Positions 42,735-50,428 of a stretch of 64,000 bases of DNA are shown in pieces (position 1 is the stretch's first letter; every line of letters begins with the position of its first letter). The stretch lies in NCBI GenBank assembly GCA_015067665.1, contig SVLZ01000003.1:1-64000 (forward strand), given 5' to 3'. The stretch is from Oscillospiraceae bacterium (GTDB lineage: Bacteria > Bacillota > Clostridia > Oscillospirales > Oscillospiraceae). The notes under the pieces were generated by a model, which was not told where the DNA came from, made no database searches, and saw only the letters and a program-made list of their open reading frames with translations. The position numbers were made by a program, and so were the translations under genes.

Positions 42735-44756
42735 ATGAGAATTGCGTTTGCGGGCAATCCCAATAGCGGCAAGACCACGATGTACAATGCCCTCACAGGA
42801 CGAAATGAAAAGGTGGGCAACTGGGCAGGCGTTACAGTGGACAAAAAGGAAGCGCCGATTAAGAAGCTCTATGCAGGCGAAATGGACCTGACAGCGGTGG
42901 ACCTGCCGGGTGCCTACTCTATGTCGCCTTTTACATCAGAAGAGAGCGTTACCAGTACATATGTCAAAAATGAGCATCCGGACGTCATTATCAATATCGT
43001 GGATGCGACAAACCTGAGCCGCAGCCTGTTTTTCACTACCCAGCTGCTGGAGTTGGGGATCCCGGTGGTAGTAGCGCTGAATAAAGCAGACATCAACGAA
43101 AAAAAGAAAACCCAGATCGACGAAAAGCTACTTTCTAAAAAGCTGGGCTGCCCCGTGGTAGAGACGGTTTCTACTTCTTCTGAGGGCCTAAAAGATGTGA
43201 TCGATGCTGCGGTCAAATTGATCGGCAAGGGACAGATCGCGCCCTATCATCAGGGGAACATCGACCTGAGCAGCAAACGGGCGGTGACAGAAGCGGATCG
43301 CAAGCGCTTTGACTTTGTTAACGGCATTGTTAAGGCGGTAGAAAGCCGGACTGTCCGCACCCGGGACATCAATTATCAGGACAAAATCGATGCGGTTCTG
43401 ACGCATCCGCTGGTGGGCTTACCGATTTTCGCAGTCGTGATGTTCTTGGTGTTCCAGATTTCTCAGGCATGGCTGGGTGTATGGATCGCAGAGGGTTATG
43501 AATTTGCCAACGGCACCACCATTCCCGGTCTTGTGACCCTGATCGATGCCTTTAAGGAGTGGGTAGCCGGTCTTTTGGAAGGCGGCAATGACTTCTTGGT
43601 GGCGTTGCTGACAGAGGGCATCATCGGTGGTGTTTCCGCTGTGGTTGGTTTCCTGCCGCTGGTTATGGTTATGTACTTCCTGATCGCGCTGCTGGAGGAT
43701 TGCGGGTATATGGCGCGGGCAACGGTCGTACTGGATCCGATCTTTAAGAAGGTGGGTCTTTCCGGTAAATCTGTGATTCCCTTTGTGATCGGTACCGGCT
43801 GTGCCATCCCCGGCGTTATGGCGGCCCGTACTATCCGCAATGAACGGGAGCGCAATGCTACGGCAATGCTGGCACCCTTTATGCCTTGCGGCGCAAAGCT
43901 GCCGGTGATTGCGCTTTTTGCCGGCGCGTTCTTTGATGAAGCCACTTGGGTCGGCACGCTGATGTATTTTGCAGGTATTGTATTTATTCTGCTGGGCGCG
44001 CTGCTTGTCAACAAGATTGCAGGACATAAAAACCGCAAATCCTTCTTCATTATGGAGCTGCCGGAGTATAAGGTTCCCTCTTTTAAGCGAGCTGTGATTT
44101 CTATGTGCAGCCGTGGCTGGGCATACATCGTTAAGGCCGGTACGATCATTCTGGTCTGTAATGCGGTTGTGTTTATTATGCAGTCTTTTAACTGGCAGCT
44201 GCAGCTGGTAGAGGAGGGGATGGAGCATACCTCTATTCTTGCCACCATTGCCAATCCCATTGCGACTCTTCTGGTGCCTGTGGTCGGTATCACAGCTTGG
44301 CAGCTGGCTGCCGGTGCAGTTACCGGCTTTATTGCGAAGGAAAATGTGGTCGGCACACTGGCTGTTTGCTATGGCTTTGTGGTAAATGACGATTTGGAAA
44401 TGGTGGGCTCCGGCAATGAGGTGGCGGCTACAATGGTAGGACTCACAAAAGTTGCGGCCCTTGCATATCTTATGTTCAATCTGTTTACACCTCCCTGCTT
44501 CGCGGCTATGGGTGCAATGAATTCGGAAATCAAGGACAGAAAGTGGTTCTGGGGTGGTATTGCCCTGCAGCTTGCCACTGGCTATACCGCAGGCTTCCTG
44601 GTATACCAAATCGGCACACTGATCACCACCGGCGCCCTTGGCGCAGGCTTTGTGGGCGGACTGCTCTTTGTGCTCGCTTTTGCTGCAGTTCTGATTTATC
44701 TGTGTGTCAGAGCGGATAAGAAGGTCGGGAAGGAATACGCACTGAATAAGGAATAA
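42735..44756 (+). CDS. feoB: FeoB ferrous iron transporter, 673 aa
   Basis: An N-terminal G-protein domain with GNPNSGKTT (7-15), the switch I region, DLPGAYSM and NKAD (G4 motif) is followed by the membrane domain with Gate segments (FVIGTGCAIPGVMA and FTPPCFAAMGAM) holding the conserved Cys residues. It moves Fe(II) into the cytoplasm. Length is at the short end of the family, as in many Firmicutes. It is followed after six bases by the Cys-rich peptide gene. Confidence 0.96.
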   Translation: MRIAFAGNPNSGKTTMYNALTGRNEKVGNWAGVTVDKKEAPIKKLYAGEMDLTAVDLPGAYSMSPFTSEESVTSTYVKNEHPDVIINIVDATNLSRSLFFTTQLLELGIPVVVALNKADINEKKKTQIDEKLLSKKLGCPVVETVSTSSEGLKDVIDAAVKLIGKGQIAPYHQGNIDLSSKRAVTEADRKRFDFVNGIVKAVESRTVRTRDINYQDKIDAVLTHPLVGLPIFAVVMFLVFQISQAWLGVWIAEGYEFANGTTIPGLVTLIDAFKEWVAGLLEGGNDFLVALLTEGIIGGVSAVVGFLPLVMVMYFLIALLEDCGYMARATVVLDPIFKKVGLSGKSVIPFVIGTGCAIPGVMAARTIRNERERNATAMLAPFMPCGAKLPVIALFAGAFFDEATWVGTLMYFAGIVFILLGALLVNKIAGHKNRKSFFIMELPEYKVPSFKRAVISMCSRGWAYIVKAGTIILVCNAVVFIMQSFNWQLQLVEEGMEHTSILATIANPIATLLVPVVGITAWQLAAGAVTGFIAKENVVGTLAVCYGFVVNDDLEMVGSGNEVAATMVGLTKVAALAYLMFNLFTPPCFAAMGAMNSEIKDRKWFWGGIALQLATGYTAGFLVYQIGTLITTGALGAGFVGGLLFVLAFAAVLIYLCVRADKKVGKEYALNKE

Positions 44757-44762
44757 TTGCCT

Positions 44763-44936
44763 ATGAAACCGATCGATTATTTGATTCTTGCGGTTATTGT
44801 ATTGATCCTTGGCGCAGTTATTTGGTATTTACATAAAGCCAAGAAAAAAGGGGTAAAATGCATTGGCTGTCCTGATGGCGCAAAGTGCAGTGGAAACTGC
44901 GCCGGCTGCTCCGGACAATGCGGAAACTGCAAATGA
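44763..44936 (+). CDS. FeoB-associated Cys-rich membrane peptide, 57 aa
   Basis: One N-terminal membrane helix (YLILAVIVLILGAVIWYL) is followed by a basic stretch and a tail with seven Cys residues in pairs (CIGC, CSGNCAGC, CGNC). Such short proteins behind feoB are a recognised family, but their function is not settled; iron handling at the membrane is likely. The start at ATG 44,763 follows the feoB stop by six bases. Confidence 0.88.
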   Translation: MKPIDYLILAVIVLILGAVIWYLHKAKKKGVKCIGCPDGAKCSGNCAGCSGQCGNCK

Positions 44937-44943
44937 TAAAGAA

Positions 44944-44975
44944 AATGTCCCGGAGGAAACTCCGGGACATTTTGT
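44944..44975 (+). terminator. terminator of the feo operon
   Basis: 12-bp stem (44,944-44,955 with 44,960-44,971) closed by a GAAA tetraloop and followed by TTTGTTG. Confidence 0.88.
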
Positions 44976-45002
44976 TGCATTTTCCGGAAAATGTGGTATG
45001 AT
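44975..45002 (+). promoter_or_regulatory. promoter of nadE
   Basis: TTGCAT (44,975-44,980), a 16-nt spacer and TATGAT (44,997-45,002) lie 35 bases before the gene. Confidence 0.6.
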
Positions 45003-45036
45003 AAGGCTATACTGATTGCAATAGGGAGGAATACCT

Positions 45037-46941
45037 ATGCTGGATTTTATTCGCATTGCCTGTGTCGTACCGGAGGTGCGGGTAGGTGACCCGACAAGAA
45101 ATACAGAGGATATATGTGCTTGGCTGGACAAGGCAGAGGCCGAAGGCAGCGATCTGGTGCTGTTCCCGGAGCTGGCTGTGACCGGCTACACCTGCGGAGA
45201 CTTGTTTTTGCAGGATGTGCTCCTTCGCACAGCGGAAGATGGAATTGCGAAAATTGCAGCTTATTCGCAAAAATACCCGGCGCTGACAATTGTGGTGGGC
45301 GTTCCCCTGCGGTTCGGAGGACTGCTGTATAACTGTGCGGCGGTTATCTCCGATGGCGTTATTCGCGGTATTGTGCCGAAAACCTATCTGGCGGGTGAAA
45401 TGGGTGAGAGCCGTTGGTTTGCCACAGTTTCTAAGCTGCTGGTGACAACTGTACGCTGCGCCGGACAGGAAGTGCCGCTGGGTAGTGACCTCTTGTTCTC
45501 TTTGGAGGATGGAACGATATTCGGTGTAGAGATCTGTGAAGATCTGTGGAGGCCTGTATCTCCTTCTGCAAGACTTGTGGCAGCGGGTGCGGAGGTAATT
45601 CTGAATCTTTCTGCCTCCAACGAGCTGGTAGGTAAGCGGGCGCGCCGGCAGGAGCTTGTGCGGAGTCAATCTGCCGCCAACTGCTGCACCTATGTGCTGG
45701 TATCTGCCGGATATACGGAATCTACCCAAGATACGGTCTTTTCCGGCCACAGCATTGTGGCGGAAAAGGGTAAGGTTTTAATGGAAAACAAGCATCTTAT
45801 CGATGCGGGATATATGCTGGTTTGCGACAGCGATTTAGGAAAACTCCGTTACCTGCGGCAAAAGAACGGTCATGCAGGTGTAGCGGCGCAGCCTTGCCGT
45901 GTTGTTTTGTGCGGTGACGCGCCCAGAAGTGATGGTTCCCGGTATGAGCTGACGAAGCTGCCCTTTGTGCCTCAAACCAAGGCGGCCCGTCAGGAGCGCT
46001 GCCGCGAGGTCTTTGAAATTCAGGTTCGTGGCCTTGCCCAAAGACTGCGTGCTGTGGGCGGCAAGGCAGTGATCGGCGTTTCCGGTGGTTTGGACTCCAC
46101 TTTGGCGCTTTTGGTGGCGGTGGAGGCGATGGAGCGGATCGGAAAATCTGCTGCGGATGTCCACGGTATTACAATGCCTTGCTTTGGTACTACGGATCGC
46201 ACCTATCAAAATGCCTGGATGCTTATGGAAAAGCTGGGGGTGACCGCCAAGGAGATTCCTATTCGGGAAGCGGTAAAGCTTCATTTTGCGGATATTGGTC
46301 AGGACCCCAACAAGCTGGATGCCACTTATGAAAACTCCCAAGCACGGGAGCGCACCCAAGTGCTGATGGACTATGCCGGCCTTTGCGGCGGTATGGTGGT
46401 AGGCACCGGTGATCTCAGCGAGCTGGCGCTGGGTTGGTGCACGTATAACGGCGATCATATGAGTATGTACGGTGTCAATGCCTCTGTGCCCAAGACGCTG
46501 ATCCGTTTTGTTATTGAAATGCTGGCGGAAAGTGAGCGGTTTGCCAAAGCCAAGGATGTGCTGTTCGATATTTTGGATACCCCCATCAGCCCGGAGTTGC
46601 TGCCTCCCGATGCCAGCGGCAAGATCGCCCAGCAGACAGAGGATTTGGTTGGCCCTTATGCGCTCCACGATTTCTTCCTCTACTATGTGGTGCGCTACGG
46701 TCTTGCGCCCAAGAAGGTCTATACACTGGCTTGCCGAGCTTTTTCTGACACCTTTGACAGCGCAACGGTGAAAAAATGGCTCATAACCTTCTACCGCCGT
46801 TTCTTTACCCAGCAGTTTAAGCGCTCTTGTATGCCGGACGGCCCCAAGGTCGGCGCAGTATCCTTTAGCCCCCGGACGGATTGGAAAATGCCCAGCGATG
46901 CCTGCAGCGCCCTTTGGCTCAGCGAAGCGGAAAACCTATAA
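45037..46941 (+). CDS. nadE: glutamine-dependent NAD(+) synthetase, 634 aa
   Basis: An N-terminal nitrilase-type glutaminase domain with catalytic triad Glu45 (FPELAVTGY), Lys115 (VPKTYL) and Cys167 (EICEDLW) is joined to an ammonia-dependent synthetase domain with the PP-loop SGGLDS (349-354). It amidates nicotinic acid adenine dinucleotide to NAD using glutamine. Length and motifs are complete. It stands alone with its own promoter and terminator. Confidence 0.96.
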   Translation: MLDFIRIACVVPEVRVGDPTRNTEDICAWLDKAEAEGSDLVLFPELAVTGYTCGDLFLQDVLLRTAEDGIAKIAAYSQKYPALTIVVGVPLRFGGLLYNCAAVISDGVIRGIVPKTYLAGEMGESRWFATVSKLLVTTVRCAGQEVPLGSDLLFSLEDGTIFGVEICEDLWRPVSPSARLVAAGAEVILNLSASNELVGKRARRQELVRSQSAANCCTYVLVSAGYTESTQDTVFSGHSIVAEKGKVLMENKHLIDAGYMLVCDSDLGKLRYLRQKNGHAGVAAQPCRVVLCGDAPRSDGSRYELTKLPFVPQTKAARQERCREVFEIQVRGLAQRLRAVGGKAVIGVSGGLDSTLALLVAVEAMERIGKSAADVHGITMPCFGTTDRTYQNAWMLMEKLGVTAKEIPIREAVKLHFADIGQDPNKLDATYENSQARERTQVLMDYAGLCGGMVVGTGDLSELALGWCTYNGDHMSMYGVNASVPKTLIRFVIEMLAESERFAKAKDVLFDILDTPISPELLPPDASGKIAQQTEDLVGPYALHDFFLYYVVRYGLAPKKVYTLACRAFSDTFDSATVKKWLITFYRRFFTQQFKRSCMPDGPKVGAVSFSPRTDWKMPSDACSALWLSEAENL

Positions 46942-46945
46942 AATC

Positions 46946-46977
46946 AAGCACCCTCCGCGTTTGGAGGGTGCTTTTTT
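46946..46977. terminator. bidirectional terminator between nadE and the spore protein gene
   Basis: 11-bp perfect stem (46,946-46,956 with 46,963-46,973) with TTTTTT on the plus strand; on the minus strand it is followed by GATTTTAT. Confidence 0.92.
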
Positions 46978-46985
46978 GCGGGGGA

Positions 46986-47180
46986 TTACTGCATGTTCTG
47001 CTCGTAAGCCTCGATCATCTTCTTGACCATCTGGCCGCCGACGGAGCCGGCTTCACGGGAAGTCAGGTGGCCGTTGTAGCCGTTGGTCAGGTTAACGCCA
47101 ACTTCAGAAGCTGCCTGCATCTTGAAACGGTCCATTGCCTCACGAGCCTGAGGAACATTGATCTGATTGTTGTTTTTCAT
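46986..47180 (-). CDS. small acid-soluble spore protein, alpha/beta type, 64 aa
   Basis: DNA-coating protein of dormant spores. It has the germination-protease region ASEVGVNL and the DNA-binding signature LTSREAGSVGGQMVKKMI. ATG 47,180 is chosen because AAAGGAGAG lies upstream; the frame continues upstream for another 74 codons without homology. Its presence says the organism, or a close ancestor, forms spores. Expression is expected in the forespore, but a sporulation promoter could not be placed with confidence. Confidence 0.95.
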   Translation of the reverse strand: MKNNNQINVPQAREAMDRFKMQAASEVGVNLTNGYNGHLTSREAGSVGGQMVKKMIEAYEQNMQ

Positions 47181-47431
47181 AGTCTTTCTCTCCTTTTCGC
47201 TTTCTTTGGAAAGATGAAACACTTTCCTAAGAAAGCATTTTTCTTTCCGCAATGGTATTTTTGCCGAATGATGAAAAAATATAGATGTTTCTTTTCGGAA
47301 AAAGATGCAAATTTTGGGGATGACAATGCGATTATTGCAACAAAAATGCAAATAAAAAACGTGATCAATGGCAAAAGGCTTTTGGTGTCGTTTTTTCTGC
47401 ATACTGATCTGATAAAAAGTATATGTCGTGC

Positions 47432-47461
47432 TTGACAGGAGGGGTGAGAAAGCGGTATAAT
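47432..47461 (+). promoter_or_regulatory. promoter of the sipW/TasA-like operon
   Basis: TTGACA (47,432-47,437), an 18-nt spacer and TATAAT (47,456-47,461) lie 55 bases before the signal peptidase start. Confidence 0.75.
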
Positions 47462-47516
47462 TACGGTGTATCTCTATGACATTGTCACTGTAGTGCGTCT
47501 GAGGAGGGCGATAAAA

Positions 47517-48077
47517 ATGCAGCAGACGCTTCGGCGTATTTATAGCGGTTTTACTACGGTTTTGGTAACGGTGGTAGTGATCTTGGCGATTTTACTTGTG
47601 GGTGTGCGGGTGGCAGGCATCGTGCCCTATACGGTACTTTCCGGCTCTATGGAACCTACGTACCACGTTGGCTCTCTCATCTATGTGAAAAGTGTAGATC
47701 CGATGACCTTAAAGGTGGGAGATCCTCTTACATATCGTATGCCTGACGGCACAGTGGTGACCCACCGTATTATTGAGGTGCTGGAGGACTCCGCATCTGA
47801 AAGACGTTTCCGCACCCAAGGCGATGCCAATGAAATTCCCGACGGTTCACCGGTAAATGCCAAAAATATCATCGGAAAACCTCTCTTTACCATTCCCTAT
47901 ATGGGCTATGTGAGCTGGTTTGTGCAAAATCCCCCCGGGACCTATGTGGTACTGGCCGGCGCATTTGCATTACTGATCCTCACAATGCTGACAGATGTTC
48001 TGTTCCCGCCCAAGACAGCAGAGGAAGAACAAAAGGAAGAAGAAAAGACTTCTGCAGAGAATGCGGGCGATTCGTAA
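47517..48077 (+). CDS. sipW: SipW-type signal peptidase I, 186 aa
   Basis: ER-type (S26B) signal peptidase. An N-terminal membrane helix is followed by LSGSMEPTYHVGS with the catalytic Ser, and then by VVTHRI, in which His replaces the Lys of ordinary bacterial enzymes. A second helix (TYVVLAGAFALLILTML) and an acidic tail follow. It should process the TasA/camelysin-like precursors encoded next. ATG 47,517 is preferred because GAGGAGGG precedes it. The last codons fall in a dispersed hairpin repeat (48,065-48,085). Confidence 0.92.
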   Translation: MQQTLRRIYSGFTTVLVTVVVILAILLVGVRVAGIVPYTVLSGSMEPTYHVGSLIYVKSVDPMTLKVGDPLTYRMPDGTVVTHRIIEVLEDSASERRFRTQGDANEIPDGSPVNAKNIIGKPLFTIPYMGYVSWFVQNPPGTYVVLAGAFALLILTMLTDVLFPPKTAEEEQKEEEKTSAENAGDS

Positions 48078-48085
48078 ATCGTCCC
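48065..48085. repeat. short dispersed hairpin repeat overlapping the sipW stop
   Basis: A GGGCGAT/ATCGTCC hairpin nearly identical to one at about 29,726-29,744. It supplies the last codons and stop of sipW. Confidence 0.6.
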
Positions 48086-48188
48086 TGCAAGGGGAACGAA
48101 AAGCCTTCTTATTAGAGGGCGCTGAAACTGTATAAAGTGCTTCGGCATTTTAATATGTAAATTTATTTTTTCTAAGGAGGAAAAAATT

Positions 48189-48995
48189 ATGAAAAACGCA
48201 AAAGTTCTGAAACCCCTGCTGCTCTCCGCAGCGGCCGTGATGCTGGTGGTTGCCACTATGTTTGCAACGATGGCATACCTGACCTCTTCCGCAGCTGTTT
48301 CCAACGTATTTACCGTTGGTAATGTTAAGCTGCATATGTTTGAGAGCAAGGTCACTCCCGATGGCGAAATTGATTCCAGTGTTGAACAGATTAAGGATGG
48401 AATGAAGGTTGCAGATACCAACAGTTATCACCTGCAGCCCGGTGCATCCTACACCAAGGACCCCACTGTTTATGTAGACGCAAACAGTGACGAATCTTAC
48501 CTGTTCATCCGCCTGCGTAACGACCTGAAGAGCATTGAGAAGCAAGGCGATGTCAACCACCCCACTATTGTAGAGCAGCTGAGAAAGAACGGCTGGCTGG
48601 AGATTGAGCGGGCTGACAGCAATGTGGACGCTGTGTTCGTATATGTGGGTGTAGATAAGGCATCAGAGCTGGAAACAGTATTCCAGAGCATTGGCACTGT
48701 AGGCTCTGAATATAGCACACAAGCAGAACGTACCGAGGCTATCCACGCTGCAACAGCTGAGATTAAAGCACACATTGTTGGCGGTAAGGATTCCCGTGAG
48801 GCCTTTGATGTGTTTGAAGAGTTTACTTTGGCGGAAAAGGTTGATAACCTCCAGATATTCGGTGGCGCTCGTGTGGCAATCGTTGCCTACGCAATTCAGG
48901 CACGCGGTGTAACCGAGGATGTGGATATTGGCACGCAGGCAGCTTATCTAAAAGCTTGGGATTATGTAAAGACCGAGCTGCCTTTCGTTGACTAA
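48189..48995 (+). CDS. TasA/camelysin-like SipW-dependent secreted protein, 268 aa
   Basis: Long hydrophobic signal (LLLSAAAVMLVVATMFATMAY) followed by LTSSAAVSNVFTVGNVKL, the usual N-terminal strand of the CalY/TasA group. The mature beta-sandwich carries PGASYTKDPTVYV, typical of the family. It probably polymerises into fibres on the cell surface, as TasA does. The good ribosome site AAGGAGG and the following hairpin fit high expression. Confidence 0.85.
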   Translation: MKNAKVLKPLLLSAAAVMLVVATMFATMAYLTSSAAVSNVFTVGNVKLHMFESKVTPDGEIDSSVEQIKDGMKVADTNSYHLQPGASYTKDPTVYVDANSDESYLFIRLRNDLKSIEKQGDVNHPTIVEQLRKNGWLEIERADSNVDAVFVYVGVDKASELETVFQSIGTVGSEYSTQAERTEAIHAATAEIKAHIVGGKDSREAFDVFEEFTLAEKVDNLQIFGGARVAIVAYAIQARGVTEDVDIGTQAAYLKAWDYVKTELPFVD

Positions 48996-49034
48996 TAAAA
49001 CTTTTTGCAGCTATTAAACATAATTAAAATTTGA

Positions 49035-49060
49035 CCTCAGCCCACGCACGTGGGCTGAGG
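49035..49060 (+). other. intercistronic hairpin after the first TasA-like gene
   Basis: Inverted repeat arms 49,035-49,045 and 49,050-49,060 (11 bp, GC-rich) without a T-run. It may protect the upstream message or reduce read-through so that the first fibre protein is made in excess. Confidence 0.65.
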
Positions 49061-49081
49061 AATCGGGAAGGAGGGAGCAAA

Positions 49082-49636
49082 GTGAATAAAAAGGCCCGTT
49101 TTGCTGTGGCATTTTCTACAATTCTTGCGGTAATGTTTGGCATTGGTGTGACGATAGCATTTCTCGTTGCTTCCTCCAGACCGGTCATTAACACCTTTAC
49201 CATTGGCGATATTCAGCTGACCCTTACGGAAACCACCGGCGAAAGCTATAACCTTGTTCCCGGCACTACGGTGGACAAGGATCCTCAGCTTATTGTAAAG
49301 GCGGGGAGTGATGCTTGCTGGCTGTTTTTTGTGATCGATGCTTCCAGTGATTTAGGAAACTATGTTACCTACGCACCGGCAGCCGGCTGGAAACCGGTAC
49401 CCGGAATAAAGAATGCCTATTACCGGCAGGTAGAGAAATCCAATGAAGATGTGGCATTTTCCTTGTTGCAAGGAGATGTGATCCATGTAAAGGATACGGT
49501 AACAGAAGAGCAATTGTCTGCCATAAAGACAGCGCCTGCGCTGGCCTTTACCGGCTACGCAGTGCAAAAGGTAGAGCTTGCTACAGTGGAAGAAGCTTGG
49601 CAGGCATTATTTAGCGGGGAGGCGATTGACAGATGA
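49082..49636 (+). CDS. TasA/camelysin-like SipW-dependent protein, 184 aa
   Basis: It starts at GTG 49,082 with AAGGAGGGAG upstream. Signal helix FAVAFSTILAVMFGIGVTIAFL, then SSRPVINTFTIGDIQLTL and the family element NLVPGTTVDKDPQL. A smaller relative of the preceding protein, perhaps an anchor or minor subunit. Its stop overlaps the next start. Confidence 0.82.
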   Translation: MNKKARFAVAFSTILAVMFGIGVTIAFLVASSRPVINTFTIGDIQLTLTETTGESYNLVPGTTVDKDPQLIVKAGSDACWLFFVIDASSDLGNYVTYAPAAGWKPVPGIKNAYYRQVEKSNEDVAFSLLQGDVIHVKDTVTEEQLSAIKTAPALAFTGYAVQKVELATVEEAWQALFSGEAIDR

Positions 49637-50373
49637 ATAAAGCAAAGCTGCAAGTTATCTCTGCCGGCGTGTTCTTCGCTCTTTCGCTGCTGATGTTGCT
49701 GGGCACCACCGTTGCGTATTTTTCCGACACCAAGCAAGCTACAAGCACCATTACGGTGGGCAATGTTGCCATTGAACTGACGGAAGCGGCTGTCAAGCGC
49801 GACGGTGTGGGAAATTTGGTGGAAGACACCTCTGTACCTCGTATTAAGGGCGGCAAGGATACCACCCTCCGGGATTACGGTGTGATCTATCCCGGTATTT
49901 CCATTTACAAAGACCCCACCATAAAGAATGTGGGCAGCAGCGAGGCTTGGATCGCAGCCAAGATCACCGTTACCGACGGCGACGGTCAGATCGACCGGAT
50001 CATAGGCTATGACGGCGAGGCGGGCATTGATATCGGAATGCTGCTGAGCGGTGCGCTGCTTAGTGAGCGTTGCCATTTCGGTACTTGGAATGGCATCCCG
50101 GATGTGCGATACAATGATAAGTATGCGATCGTACAGAAATCGGATGCGCTGGTGGGTGAGTATACCTTCTATGTTTTCTTTAGCAATACTTTTGCGCCGG
50201 GGGCGCAGGAGACACTCTTTGATCATTTCAGCATTCCGGATGATTGGTCCAATGAGATGATGCAGGAATTTAGAGAGCTGACCATTCATATTCAGGCCTT
50301 TGGTGTGCAGGTATTCGACCTGGACAGCTGCTACGAAGCTATGACCAAGGCATTTGCAACACATTTTTCTTAA
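49633..50373 (+). CDS. TasA/camelysin-like SipW-dependent protein, 246 aa
   Basis: Signal helix VISAGVFFALSLLMLLGTTVAYFS, followed by DTKQATSTITVGNVAIELTE and IYPGISIYKDPTIKNVGSSE, hallmarks of the family. It has an extra segment of about 40 residues with Lys/Arg/Gly compared with its neighbours. Translationally coupled to the previous gene. Third fibre-type substrate of the SipW peptidase. Confidence 0.83.
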   Translation: MNKAKLQVISAGVFFALSLLMLLGTTVAYFSDTKQATSTITVGNVAIELTEAAVKRDGVGNLVEDTSVPRIKGGKDTTLRDYGVIYPGISIYKDPTIKNVGSSEAWIAAKITVTDGDGQIDRIIGYDGEAGIDIGMLLSGALLSERCHFGTWNGIPDVRYNDKYAIVQKSDALVGEYTFYVFFSNTFAPGAQETLFDHFSIPDDWSNEMMQEFRELTIHIQAFGVQVFDLDSCYEAMTKAFATHFS

Positions 50374-50428
50374 TTTGAATTTTCTGTGACGATCCGTCAC
50401 TTATTTTGGCAGAAAGGAGGATACCGTA

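Noticed and set aside
43419-44609. 396-codon minus-strand frame opposite feoB
   Set aside because: Shadow of the well-supported feoB gene; His/Gln/Arg-rich product without homology.
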